From contig LS997567.1 of the NCBI GenBank assembly GCA_000469685.2, positions 14,019,594 to 14,083,593 of the forward strand: a stretch of DNA of 64,000 bases, given 5' to 3'. Of the stretch, positions 47,641 through 58,100 are shown piece after piece. Source of the stretch: Haemonchus contortus. Taxonomy: Eukaryota; Nematoda; Chromadorea; Rhabditida; Trichostrongylidae. The notes under the pieces are model-generated. The model had not been told where the DNA came from and did no database searches. It saw only the letters and a list, made by a program, of their open reading frames with translations. The position numbers and the translations under genes were made by a program. Position 1 is the first letter of the stretch. Each line of letters opens with the position of its first letter.

Positions 47641-47905
47641 TGGGTCACTTAAAATCACGGTCGACTCGAAAACGTATCATTTTAATAGTGCTTTCTTTAG
47701 AAACGTTGGCCTTCCTATCCCTTCCTTGATTGTCTTTAATTGAATCTCCTTTTCTACACCGTTCAATAGCCTTCTGTACGGATATTATAGGAATCACAAG
47801 AAATTTCATAATGCCCTTCCGCCTCTCGCATGCCACTGACTGCAAGTCGCATTGAATGAGTCTCCGCCACTCAAAAGATATTGGGAGTTCCACTACGGTA
47901 GCCAT
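47640..47905 (-). pseudogene. Mariner family B, transposase N-terminal fragment
   Basis: Minus strand reads VQKAIERCRKGDSIKDNQGR, then DRKANVSKESTIKMIRFRVD. This matches the second helix-turn-helix and the linker (K-A-I-x-R…S-x-K-D-R-x-G-R-x-R-K) of Tc1/mariner transposases. At DNA level it parallels the interior of the family B element at 60460-60720 (shared GAGACTCATTCAATG-like start and TTTCTAAAGA…CTATTAAAATG). No terminal repeats kept. Confidence 0.72.
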
Positions 47906-48144
47906 GTACACTGAAAGAAAACCTACTTATGCAATCAATTTATAGCGGGTGAAATGAATTACTTCACCGAATTACTTCTAACTTGTAAGTTTCTGAAAGT
48001 CGGCGCCCATAACACTCTCTACATTTTTGTTTTTGTTTAGCACCGCTCAAAGTGTTCGAAGCCAAACACTATATCGTTCGTGTTCGTGTTTCTTTTCTTA
48101 ATGGATCAAATCGCACGAAATTTTGATATATATATATATATATA

Positions 48145-49425
48145 TTGGGTCATCTCATTCAAAATTCGCAGACATCCAGAGGGATGGCGGGATTATGAAG
48201 GAGGCTGTCACCATCCACAGTGTTTTGATCAGAAGCGAGGACCGTCAGCTACGACACTGCCCGATTTCGACATCATGGCTGCAGCAGAAGATATTGACAA
48301 TTTGAAAAGAAGTATTACCGAACAGGATCAACGCGAAATTATCAATTAGGGCGCTATACAAGGAGAATCCGAAGCTCAAATTCATCGTGAGCACAATCAA
48401 CAAATGGACGGGACGGAGTTCTTCAAGCGTAATGTGCAGAAATGGGTGAGAATGTTCAAAGAAGGAAGAACGGAGACAAGTGAAGGCCGAGGTGGTGCTC
48501 ACAGTGTTCACTCCGCACACGAAAAACGAGTAGCTGAAATCAAGCGTCGAATGGCCGAGCGCAGAGACTGCACCATTGCCGAACTTGCCCGCGAGACCGG
48601 CATTCCTGCTACTACCGTTGGCCGAGTTGTGTCCAAAGAATTGAGGATGGTCAAGAAGATGTGTGTATGGGTACCTCATTTACTTACAGAAGCACAGGCC
48701 CAAAACCGAATTGATGCTTGTAGAAACAATCTTCTCCGCCACCGACCCACGACTCACGAAACGAAAGTTGGCTATAGATGAAACATGGGTGTGTTTTACA
48801 CTGAGCCCGAAAGTCACAAGCGTCGGGTTTGGATGGACGCCGATGAGGAACCGCCCGAATTGGTTCATAAAGAGTCACGTGGTTCCAAGTGGATGCTCAT
48901 CATGGCAATGGATTTCTGAGGCGTGGCGTTCTGGCGACTTTGTCCTGAAAAAATGACCGTCACTTCTGGAGTGTATTGCCAGTTATTCGACGATAATACC
49001 GACAATTGGATGGCAGCACACAACTTCAAGAGGGCAATTATCGCTCATGACAATGCCAAGCCCCACCCATCTCGAATTGTGCAGCAGTTTTTCGAAGAAA
49101 AGAATATTGAAACCTAGATTCAACCGTCCAATTCTCCCGAGCTCCAGCCGTGCGACTTCAACCGGTTCGGTCAAATGAAGGTACGTCGCAGTGGCAAACG
49201 CTTTGACAACTGGTCGATCGCCGAAATGGACGTCAACAGCATTTTATCTGCACATGTTGAAGGAAGGAAGCTACTTGGTGTCCAGGTGCTATCTGGACGC
49301 TGGGAGAGGGTCGTCAACAATGATGGAGCCTACCCGACAGAACACTAGAATATTAGCCTTTTATCTTGTTTGCTGTTCATTTTATTCGAATAAAAGCTTG
49401 CGAACTTTTGAATGAGATGACCTAA
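48145..49425 (+). mobile_element. Mariner (DD34D) transposon, 1,281 bp, complete ends
   Basis: Ends TTGGGTCATCTCATTCAAAA (48145) and its near complement (TTTTGAATGAGATGACCTAA, to 49425), TA on both sides, in a TATATA tract. The length is standard for mariner. Ancylostoma hookworms are known to carry a mariner named bandit; whether this copy belongs to it needs alignment. Confidence 0.92.
48250..49348 (+). pseudogene. Mariner transposase, near full length, frameshifted
   Basis: The helix-turn-helix part includes FKRNVQKWVRMFKEGRTETS and, later, CTIAELARETGIPATTVGRV (48575-48632). Catalytic blocks: AIDETWVCF (first Asp, ~48780), IIAHDNAKPHPSRIVQQFFE (second Asp, ~49045) and SPELQPCDFNRFG (third Asp, ~49150), the D-D-34-D order of mariners. 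At least three frameshifts plus stops (48356, 48779, 48918 region and 49116) inactivate it. The expected length is about 345 residues, and nearly all of it can be traced. Confidence 0.85.
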
Positions 49426-49619
49426 TATATATATATATATATATATTCATTTTATATATATACAATTACATTTACATTTGTTACATGCCAAACACATGTA
49501 CAACATGTAGAAATAAAACAGCAATTAACAACAAATCAAAACACAAATTAAAACGAACGCTAGATAGAACATGGTGAACTACATAACGAAAACTATGCCT
49601 TATTAGTTGGCGTGATGGA

Positions 49620-49850
49620 GATAATGAAATACCGCTTTCCTGAAGCTAGCAAATTTAGAAGGGGCACGGGGTATGCTAGAATAATTAAAACCTAAGGTTC
49701 TGATGAATATTTTCCTAGAGAAGCCATTCTGCACCTTTTCCAGTTTGTCCAAGATTTTTTTCGTGTGTGGATGATAAATACATGTGCCGTACTCGAGAAC
49801 TGAACGCACATAAATTTTATATGCTTTGAGACGTAGTGTCGGGCCTCTAT
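49620..49850 (-). pseudogene. CR1/Jockey-like LINE reverse transcriptase 3' fragment
   Basis: LRLKAYKIYVRSVLEYGTCI, then YHPHTKKILDKLEKVQNGFS and RKIF. L-x-x-Y-x-x-x-V-(R)-x-x-L-E-Y-(G)…I-x-x-L-E-x-V-Q-x-x-(F/A)-(T/S)-R is the thumb/C-terminal motif of CR1- and Jockey-type LINEs. It is cut on its 5' side by the family C element. Confidence 0.82.
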
Positions 49851-49854
49851 TCGA

Positions 49855-50278
49855 CACTATTTGACTGCAAAGCAGCAATATCCACATACCTGAGAGCAAT
49901 ACTTGTTGTGGTAGTAGACTCCGCTGAAAGCAAGGTTGGCAACGTCTGCAATTATTCGCACCTTATTTGCCTTTCTCCCCCTCGCTGTGTTCGGCATAGC
50001 GCTCGAACACCTCAGACATGGCAGAAAGGGAAGAACTCCCAGTAGAACCAATGTCCATATATCCAGTTGATTTTGAGTTGAAGCAGTTTGGGACATGCTG
50101 AACCGATCACATTGTAGAATAATAACGGTCAATATTAACAATAATCCCATGCTATACATATTGAAATTTGGCATGATTAGATCCAGTAGGAAAGGGGACG
50201 ACGTCAAAGGCATTTGTCAAAAATTTCAGCGCGTCTGTATACGTAAAAGGCAATTGCCAAAAGATTCGAGCGCTACTA
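49855..50278 (+). mobile_element. Family C TIR element, right-end copy
   Basis: Shares GCAGCAATATCCACATA and GTTGATTTTGAGTT with 21634-21950 in the same orientation. It ends in GAGCGCTACTA, complement of the left end at 21498, followed by TA (50279-50280). The left end of this copy is missing. Confidence 0.65.
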
Positions 50279-50319
50279 TATAACATATATGTATGTATAT
50301 GTTTATATATACATATATA

Positions 50320-50725
50320 CAGGGTGCACCATAAATATGTTCAAATCTTTTCGGACGTCCGCAAGTTCCTTTTTGGGAATGTTTCTTCAAATTGTCACCT
50401 TTTACGTTTATGATATACCTTAGTTAGCCCACATATCTTCTTTGGTGCTTTCAAATCGTCGGATTCGAAAAACGGTATATCCCTGCTGATTTGCACCAAC
50501 CGTTCCGTCTGTGGGCGCATTTGATGAATCTTTTCCGGGATCGCTCCTCGTTTCAACATTCCCCACATGACAGTCCCATGAATTGCGATGCGTATTCAGG
50601 TCAACGACAAACCTAAAAACTGTCATCTTGTCTCGAATACGACCTCTTTTCCGGATAGGGTTGCTTCGGTAGGAATACGCTGCGAAACCTGCAGAAACGC
50701 GAGAAAAATGGCTGCTGATTGATTT
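50320..50725 (+). mobile_element. Mariner family A, 5' fragment
   Basis: Begins CAGGGTGCACCATAAATATG after a TA in an AT tract and follows the 20344 element for about 400 bases (shared TTTTCGGACGTCCG, TATGATATACCTTAG, TTGATGAATCTTTTCCGG-like). It then breaks off before the catalytic domain. No right terminal repeat. Confidence 0.82.
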
Positions 50726-50739
50726 GTATGGCCCGCAAT

Positions 50740-51480
50740 GTCCACTACTCTTGTCAGCCGTCTCCGTTTCAATTCATCTACGGGATCTTCTTTCTGACCT
50801 TACCAAGCTTTGGCGAGGTCCCTCTTGAACGCATCCCGCCACCAATTTCTTGGAACTACTGGTGGCCGCTTTCATCAGAAAACAAGCCTACCTGAGCATC
50901 CTCATTTCACCGGGATGTGTGACCCACACTACCATCAGTAGCTAGGTCACTCTATAGGTATTAGGATTCCTGCACTCTTCAGATTTTTTCTCAAAACCGC
51001 CTACGATTGGCTCCGTGTACTACTCCGTGAAATTGAGTTACTCAGTATTCTTCTCGTTCGACCAAAGCCCATTTTCCGTGAACACTTTCTGCCATTTTTG
51101 CAGTTCGTTCTAGAGTTCTTCACTGCTTACCGCTCTCGGAGATATGTCATCAGCTTAGACGATGCTCCTCGTTGGTTCAACCGTGATTCTTTTGTGAGAT
51201 TCCCGTTGTAAGCAGGAAGGGGAGCGGGCATAAAGCTGTTCCTCGTTGTACTCCGACCGTGACGGCTACTGTTTTTTAGGTCGTAAGGGGAGCGTATAAC
51301 AATCTCCGAACTATCTTAAATTTCACTGACGGAGAAGTGAGGTGCTAAAGACAGTTCATTCATGGAACGCTTTCCAATGTGGCATAGGCGATAAAAAAAT
51401 CAAAAAAATTTTCCATATCAAGAAAAATTGTTGACAGGACCCTCGCCTTTTTTAACACTTCCCCATCTGTCATGAACTCC
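50740..51480 (-). pseudogene. LINE reverse transcriptase fragment with ADD box
   Basis: Minus strand: ADDISPRAVSSEEL (complement of about 51128-51170; the ADD of the YxDD box), NELQKWQKVFTENGLWSNEK (C-terminal to it), then a degenerate stretch toward 50740. The order A-D-D-(I/V)…E-L…L…W…G-L-x-(L/S)-N-x-K-(K/N)-T-E is typical of RTE/CR1-like LINEs. Stops are present. Confidence 0.7.
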
Positions 51481-51484
51481 CCGT

Positions 51485-52560
51485 TCATGATGACGTATTG
51501 TGTGCCCGCCTTCCTCCGCCGTATAAAAACGGCGGGGTCGCTACGGGTGTGTGTGAGGACTGTGAGCTCGATTCAGCCCACGCATGTTGCCGCTGAGGTT
51601 CTATCCTAGTGACGAAAGGATAGATGGTTGCGGACCCGCGGTTGACGGTACAAGTCATTCCAAGGATTCCAAGCAATACAAGTAAATCTCCTTCATCCCC
51701 ACGGTAGATTTGATGATAACGAATACGGCCGATCGTGGATATATGAATTCGACTCATACGTTTGCAATGAAATATAAGGTCGATTAATAAACATGTATCA
51801 ACGTATCTTGTAAAACAACGAACCACCAAAACACATATCTGGAATTGATGCCTCCAGAACACCATCACATTCTGGCTAAAAAGGCGGCATCGTTGTTGAC
51901 CTTATCAGCACAAAGCTGAATTTGTTCGTGCCGACCTTTAGAGGGGGATAAATGATTCGACCTCGAGTCGACTAACCGCTCGTACAACCCCTCAGTATGT
52001 GCAGCAAATTGTACGAGTGGTCTACGTACGCCTCTAGCAATCTTCCTCTTCGCTATTGCTTGTCGTACCTCATGCTCTGTTCAGAGTGTATTAGGGCTAG
52101 CCGTTGGCTCTACCTGGAATTTGTTCTCACGATGTAATCATTATTTGTTAAAGTTCCTGTCGAAGTGGTCTTTTCGCCTACGTTTGGGATAATTGGGATA
52201 AACAGCTTCCCACGGTATTGCACCGTTGCTGTCCTTTAAAGCCTCATTGCTCGGACGTCTTGACTAGCCCGATGCCGTGTTTCAGCCAGATGTATGACAA
52301 TTACTCTCTTTGCTAGCCTAAGCCTCTCGTCCTTCCGTATTCCTTTCCCTAGCCTCGGCGAGCTCTTGGCTCCTTGTTGTTTTGTGTACTTTTCGAAGCT
52401 CTTTGCTCTTCTCTTTTATTGGTGAGCTTTCGGCATATAATGCCTTCGTCAGACCTTAATTACTTACAATACATTGCTGCATACAACCAGTTACTATCAG
52501 TTACAACACAAAACACATCGAATCATACCAAGTCAACCGGAAATATTGGGGGAAAAAAGG
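51485..52560. other. Unassigned; one 127-codon minus-strand frame
   Basis: The minus strand is open from 51868 to 51485 (…SSQSSHTPVATPPFLYGGG…) without a recognised domain. The rest of the block shows nothing identifiable. It may be the 5' part of another dispersed repeat. Confidence 0.35.
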
Positions 52561-52632
52561 GGAATGGACCTGTCGGCGGGGATCTTGAAGGGAAAGTGGA
52601 CGCCGCTCTTCTTCTGAGGCGATATCACGTAA

Positions 52633-53700
52633 TCAGTCCCAGTAGGTCACGCATCTCCTCTTTCGCATTTTTTCCGGCTTGATGCGGTATATTTCCCGTG
52701 CCTCCACGATTTTCCTTTCCAGTGGTCTTACCAAATATCTATGCAAAACCCTCACATCGAAGGAAGGAGCGTTTTCTTTCTCATGCCTTAGTGTACGGTG
52801 CCTGGAAAAACTGCTATGTGGATAGGCAGCGGGATTGGCCAGCGCTCTTCTATGTTCATCCAGACGAATCTTCAGTGGTCTCGCGGTCTCCCCCACGTAC
52901 TTTTCTCCACATCTTCCACATTGAATCAAATAGACAGTGCCCTGGAGTTCACAGATCTTCTCAGATGTGCAGTATCGACAAGACTGTTCGCGGCACCGTC
53001 TTTCGTAGATTCGGGATGATGTTAGGAGATCCTTCAGTGTAGGGGGAGGTCGGAAAACAAGTTGAATGGGAAGCTGGGAATTCTTGACGACGCGGTTTAC
53101 CTCACGTGCCATTTTGTCGTTGGCAAAAGCCACAATGAGGCTTACATCATCAGCCGCCCTGTGCGGGACAAAGGTTCTTGTATTGCCTTCGAAGTATCCG
53201 TTGCTTTCGAGGATACTTTCAATTTTAGCATCAACAACTGAATCCCTTCTCGTTCCAAGCTTCTCCTTCGTTTTCAAAAGATTCCGCACGACGTTTGCCT
53301 TCTTATAAATAGGGTGTGCGCTTCTAGAATGCAACAAGATGTTTGACGAGGCACTTTTTCTATCCATAGGTGTTCCTCATGACCTTCACTAATTCGTGTC
53401 TTCGCATTGAGAAATGGAAGGAATCCATCCCTCCCCGGATCTTCCCTTGTGAAGGTTATGTTAGCATCGTGAGAGTTAAGTCTCTTCAATGTTTCCACAA
53501 GGTCTTCTTCCGTCGTTCCGATAACGAATACGTCATCAATATAACGTTTGTAAAAAAATTCCACTAGTTAATGATGACTTCTCGATGTGGTTCAAGAAGA
53601 TGACTGCTAACACAGGTGCTATGCGATTACCCATGGCAAGGCCTCGTTTTTGCTTGTAAAACTTATTGTAAAACAATATAACGTTTGTAGAATAAAATTC
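52633..53700 (-). pseudogene. Penelope-like element: reverse transcriptase end plus GIY-YIG endonuclease
   Basis: Three frames read right to left. The first holds YKQKRGLAMGNRIAPVLAVI (RT motif with G-x-A-M-G, about 53600-53660). The second holds FFYKRYIDDVFVIGTTEEDL (catalytic Y-I-D-D, about 53510-53560) and FLPFLNAKTRIS. The third is a clean 245-codon frame (53367-52633) with CREQSCRYC (zinc-finger-like cysteines), then TVYLIQCGRCGEKYVGETAR and PLKIRLDEHRR. The last two are a GIY-YIG-type endonuclease in the Penelope form (Y-x-I…Y-V-G-E-T…R…E-H). Two frameshifts (about 53570 and 53365) break it. The 5' part is replaced by a mariner fragment at about 53700. Confidence 0.85.
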
Positions 53701-53704
53701 TACA

Positions 53705-54545
53705 TATATAGATAGGATATATAGATAGGAGGCTATTAAACGATATAAAGGAAAAGGCAAACCAGGAAGAGGTAGTAAGGCTGATGTTTTTGAGAATAGG
53801 ACTACTAAAATGGTCCGTCTGCGATTCGATCGTGAGCTTGAATAACAGATTAAAAAGAGTTCAACGGGCGCGACTTGTCGCAGTTGTCGAGATGTCAGAA
53901 TGTCGAGTACGCTTCATTGCCATTCTTATCGTGGTAAGAAATCTCACTTCATTTACGGCCTCAATAGACAGTGTAGGGTGGAAAAGTGCATAATGTTGTT
54001 GACTCGCTCAAGTTGAGACACGCATCCCTGCATCGTTTTCTCTAGCTCAAATATTTTTTACGAAAAAAAACAATCCTCTACAGATACAACGTTTACGTTC
54101 TGGCTATAAACATCGAACGTGCAATTACCCACAAAAAAAGTGCTGATGTTTATTGAGGGAGCCACTAGTAAGGGTAAGATGCTCGTGGTTTCGTCGCTTC
54201 CGGCGTGAAAATTTAGAGTGACCTGTGCTCAAAGTGCATACTGGATGACGTTATGAGGGACTGATCTTACTCCGCTGACGGTACTCCAGCTCACAGAGAC
54301 GAGCTTAACGGGAGTGGTACCGACGCTAGCTGCCCGACTTCATTAGCAAAAAGGGATGACCATTCTGTTTCTCAGATCTTAACCCAGTTGACCCCTCCGT
54401 ATGGTCCCTGGTGAGATGATGAGAAGAGGAGAGGGTTAGAGTTCACAGCCCTAGGTAGAATTTTAGGAAGCAAAACTCAAAAACGGCCGAAAAGAAATGA
54501 AAGAGGACACTCGCGTGCCACATGCGAGGAGATCGAGTTTAAATA
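53705..54545 (+). mobile_element. Mariner family B, fragment without ends
   Basis: Follows the family B element at 60540-61440 collinearly: AGGCTATTAAACGATATA, TAGGACTACTAAAATGGTCCG, GGGCGCGACTTGTCG, GCTGCCCGACTTCATT and CGTGCCACATGCGA all have counterparts there. No terminal repeats. It abuts the truncated Penelope-like element. Confidence 0.78.
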
Positions 54546-54922
54546 CATTTACGTTTTATCTATTCATAGATTCTTGGAGAGATTTTGTTATATTTAGATT
54601 GTAGTAGACCGTCCCCGAACCTGTCCTTGAGGAAGATACATAAGCATGCCCTTGTGTTTTGCGATTATGACTACAACCTGACTCTGAGAGATATCCCCTT
54701 TCACGAAATCCTGTAAGGGCGTACGTCGACTGTATATCACATCTTTGTAGTGCACGCACAACTTTTTCGGTAGACTCATTTTGCAGTTTAAATGTCCTTC
54801 CAACCCTATCGATGTACCTGGGTCTCTACTTAAAGATGAAACCTTTCCCTGGTAAGCAGCTAGCGAAACGTTGGGTCGATTTGATAGAAAGCGGGGGCGA
54901 TCATTTCTTGATGGCGATCACG
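54546..54922. other. No recognisable gene
   Basis: Two overlapping minus-strand frames (54556-54759 and 54594-54803) without family resemblance. Nothing else seen. Confidence 0.4.
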
Positions 54923-55591
54923 TTAATGTTCGTGTATTGTAATGTGATACACTTCCAGGAAAAACAACCGAGGTGTTGCAGGACCCATGAGCCAACCTGA
55001 TAACTGTTGATCATTGTCTTGCTCGGACGGCCAGCAAAAACCCCATTCTTCCTTGCTGCGGCTTTTCTGCATAGTCCGACCATTGCTCTGACGGCAGTTC
55101 TGGTCTCTTCTTGATTGGATTATCCGATCTGCAACCCCGTTCATCCAACGGTCAACACAAACTTTTCTCGCCTCAATGGTTTTTGGAGTCTGCGACACTG
55201 ACCCTAACCTTCGTTGACGTTCACCGACTTCGGGAGTGCGTGCTCTCATGTTAATTAAGCTTGTGAGAAGTGCTTTAAGTGATGCTAATTGCACACTCAT
55301 TCTGTCTGAACAATGTTGAATCGTCCGCGGTGTATATGTGGAGGGATAGAAAGCAGCAAAAAAGTTTGAAATTTGGCTTTGAAGTTGCGTGCTCTCGCTT
55401 ACTCTACACATTCCTCCAGTTTTCCGAGTGAATTTTGCTTCATAATTTTGTGGAAATCTTCGTACTGTAAGCGGCTTGAGGCAGTCTTTGAAAACTGACT
55501 GTGTCCCTGCTGTGCAGGCAGGTAATCTGATCCGGTCCACTATAATTGTTTCAGTTATGGTGATTGCACCTATAAACCGAACAGTTATCAA
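54923..55591 (-). CDS. Unidentified open frame, 222 codons
   Basis: The longest uninterrupted frame in the window outside the satellite, microsatellite and Penelope-like element. I recognise no family. It is rich in Arg, Ser, Thr and Gln (…TPRTIQHCSDRMSVQLASLK…), with no signal peptide, membrane segment or zinc motif. It begins MITVRFIGAITITETIIVDR. It lies downstream, on the same strand, of a LINE RT fragment (56150-56660). It may therefore be a retroelement remnant, an exon of an intronic gene, or a chance frame. No splice context was established. Confidence 0.3.
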   Translation of the reverse strand: MITVRFIGAITITETIIVDRIRLPACTAGTQSVFKDCLKPLTVRRFPQNYEAKFTRKTGGMCRVSESTQLQSQISNFFAAFYPSTYTPRTIQHCSDRMSVQLASLKALLTSLINMRARTPEVGERQRRLGSVSQTPKTIEARKVCVDRWMNGVADRIIQSRRDQNCRQSNGRTMQKSRSKEEWGFCWPSEQDNDQQLSGWLMGPATPRLFFLEVYHITIHEH

Positions 55592-56149
55592 ACAAAACTC
55601 AATGTTTGACCTAGTATGCTACCCCAAGTGTTTAACTGAAGTGGTAACAGTTGATATTCTTTCTGCTTAAGAATGCATCTAATTTGCTCAACATGTTCGA
55701 TTCCTTGTCCAATTAGCATAACTGAAGTTGGTGCTTTCTCAAGCGAAGTTGATGTCTTGACTGTTTTCCGTCATCGTACTGTTTATCACGGAAATACGCT
55801 GCGTCTACGAATAACTGAAATGAATTCAGGTGGATTCACTTCCTTGAACGCAGAGGGTGTTTGAAACCTGTTGGTTTCTCACAAATTCTTCATTAGGTTT
55901 AACTGCGGGTCGATTTTTTTTACAAAGCTGTCCAGTCACAATTCGTTCCTCCTGCTTTATTTTCCTGTTGTAAACACGATGTTGTCTTCAATTCTGACTG
56001 GCGCATAGAACTTCCGATTGTGACAACTAAAGTTCTTTCCAAGATAGTCTCGCCTTGTCGGCACCCTCTCCCAAAATTAACGACAACTTCCTCGTGCAGT
56101 ACTGAAATTTAAATAATGAAGCTCAACACTTCAAAGTTCGTTTGGAGGT
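55592..56149. other. Unassigned
   Basis: A + strand frame at 55673-55864 and its flanks match nothing I know. It may be a continuation of the LINE on the minus strand, but this is not demonstrable by eye. Confidence 0.35.
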
Positions 56150-56660
56150 CAGAAAGCATCCCAAACTTTTTGTACTGCTTTGTACGTGGTTGCCAAGAGC
56201 TCGTGTAACCAGCCCAGGGCCCTACCCCAACAGTTTCAGAAGCTCGCTTTGAATCGATGAACTTAAGGCATTAGCAGCATCTTATGCTCTCATAGACATA
56301 ATTGACTCTTTCACTGTCTGGAACGTACTAAAACTCTCCGCAACCCTGGCTATGCCCAAAATGCTGCCACTCTTTCAAGAATGACTTTTGTGAAGAGTTC
56401 ATGGCTAATAGACACTAGGCTGATTGTGCGAAATTTAACAACATCTTCTTTTCCTTCTTTTTTTAAACAACAGCACAGTCTCATAATATTATTTTCACGA
56501 GGTGGACCATTTCATGCCAGCATGTGACAAGCAGTTCTGACAAATGGACACGGTGTTCTGGCTTGATCGTGTCGGAACCTAGCACTGTACAGAGAGTGCT
56601 TCATTGACGAGATAGCAGTGACTTTTAGGAAGAGTGAAATGGCAGAGTAGCATTCTCAGC
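56150..56660 (-). pseudogene. LINE reverse transcriptase N-terminal fragment
   Basis: Minus strand: KKEGKEDVVKFRTISLVSIS, then HELFTKVILERVAAFW (complement of about 56340-56460). This matches the conserved F-K-K-G-(D)-x-x-D-(I/V)-x-x-(Y/F)-R-P-I-S-L-(L/V)-S-x-x-Y-K-(L)-F-T-(K/R)-(V)-I-L-x-R block of RTE-like LINEs. Upstream and downstream blocks are degenerate. Confidence 0.78.
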
Positions 56661-57404
56661 AGCTGCATCTATTCACTCTCATATGAAGGGCAAACAGTAA
56701 GACGCTGCTGATGGAAAATCGAAGCCAAAGTCAGATAACTCCCATTGACTTTCGATACATATGCGGTGGCTCCTTATAGGAAACTAGGAGCAAGTAAAAT
56801 TGGATTTTCAAATTGACTGAGCCAAAGGGACTTGTACTAGCAGTGCTGCTACTCCCTTCTATATCTTTGATTATCGTTTCTCTTCGTAGCTTCGTGACTC
56901 GGACGTTGGATCGCACTTGTGTACAACTGTTGCGATTGTTTGATGATGTATCTCACCTCAGCTCAGCACCCAAAGAAAGAGGAACTTTTCATGTGATCGT
57001 CGTCGGTGTTTCGATGACAGAATCTTCACATGAAACTCTTACTGAAGCAAAGTGACCCTGAATGATGGCTGCCTCGGGGCATGGATTGGAATGCTTTTTC
57101 TTTAACGCACTGAGAAAGGGATTTTATATTTTTCATGTGGAGTAAACCTCGGAACAGAAACAACATCAGTCAGGTAAAACTTTCACTATTATGATGTTAG
57201 AAGTGATGGTTGCCCTTTCAAATGGTATTTGAAGAGGCGTAATTTGTATCTAAAGGCGTAATTTGTATCTAAAGTCTTGAAGTGAAATGAGCACTGCTAA
57301 CAGCTCTCGAAAGACGATCATTTGAAGTTTTTTAAAAAAAAGCATTATGAGATTGTAAATGATGAGCTGGGCATCCCTCAATATTGCGAAGCACCACCTA
57401 CGAT
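56661..57404. other. No recognisable gene; short 18-base tandem duplication
   Basis: GGCGTAATTTGTATCTAAA occurs twice in tandem at about 57236-57273. A + strand frame at 56813-57055 has a hydrophobic start (LVLAVLLLPSISLIIVSL), but no exon context or family match. Confidence 0.4.
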
Positions 57405-58100
57405 GGGCGGGGCGGGAACTCAGATGGAAAGTAGTTTCAAATAGAAATGTAAAACTCCGTTCAAAAACTTTCTACAATGCGGAAAAAAATGTTGAAAGTT
57501 GTAGGAAAAATGTTGCCGAATTTCAGAAGTGAGCGGGGTTAACACCAACAAGGGCGGAGCTGATATAAAAAATTCATATCTTTGTTCAAACATGTTCTAT
57601 AACGAGGAAAAAAGTTGTAAGATGATGTAGAAGAAAACTTGAATCTTTGAAGTGGGCGGGGTTTGCAACAATGTTGGCGGAGCTAATACGAAAAATTCTT
57701 AGCTCTTCGAAAATATCCTGAATGCCGGAAAAGTTGTTGGATGTTGTCGAAGAAAAGCTGCCGAGATCCTGAAGTGGGCGAAGTTTGCAAAAACATGGGC
57801 GAAGCTAGTATGAAAACTCATAACTCTGTTAGAAAAAGTTCTACGGCTCGGGAAAAAAGTAGTTCGGGGTCACTTGGGAAATGTGGTCAAATCCTCGAAG
57901 CGGGCTGGATTCGTACTGGGATGGGCGGGATTGAAATCAAAAATCATGATTCAAAGAGGGCTTCGGAAAAGGGGTGGTTACCGGTTATAGAAGAAATTGG
58001 GTCGAATCCTCACTTTCGGTGGGGGATGCTTTAGGGTAGGCGGGTCTGATCAAAATTTCACAAATTTATTCAAAAAGGTCCCAGAGCATGGGCAAATGGT
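57405..58100 (+). repeat. Degenerate ~122 bp tandem array related to the left-hand satellite
   Basis: The landmark G(T/C)G(G/A)GC at the start of each unit falls at 57529, 57652, 57774, 57900 and 58019 (spacing 123, 122, 126, 119). Each unit reads about GTGGGCGGGGTTTGCA…GGGCGGAGCTA…AAAATTCATAACTCTGTT…GTTCTA. The inverted part of the window-start satellite reads GTGGGCTGGGTTTGCA…GTGGGCTAGGCTATG…AATCCATAACTCTGTTCCAG, period about 127. So both arrays descend from one monomer, in matching orientation. Confidence 0.8.
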
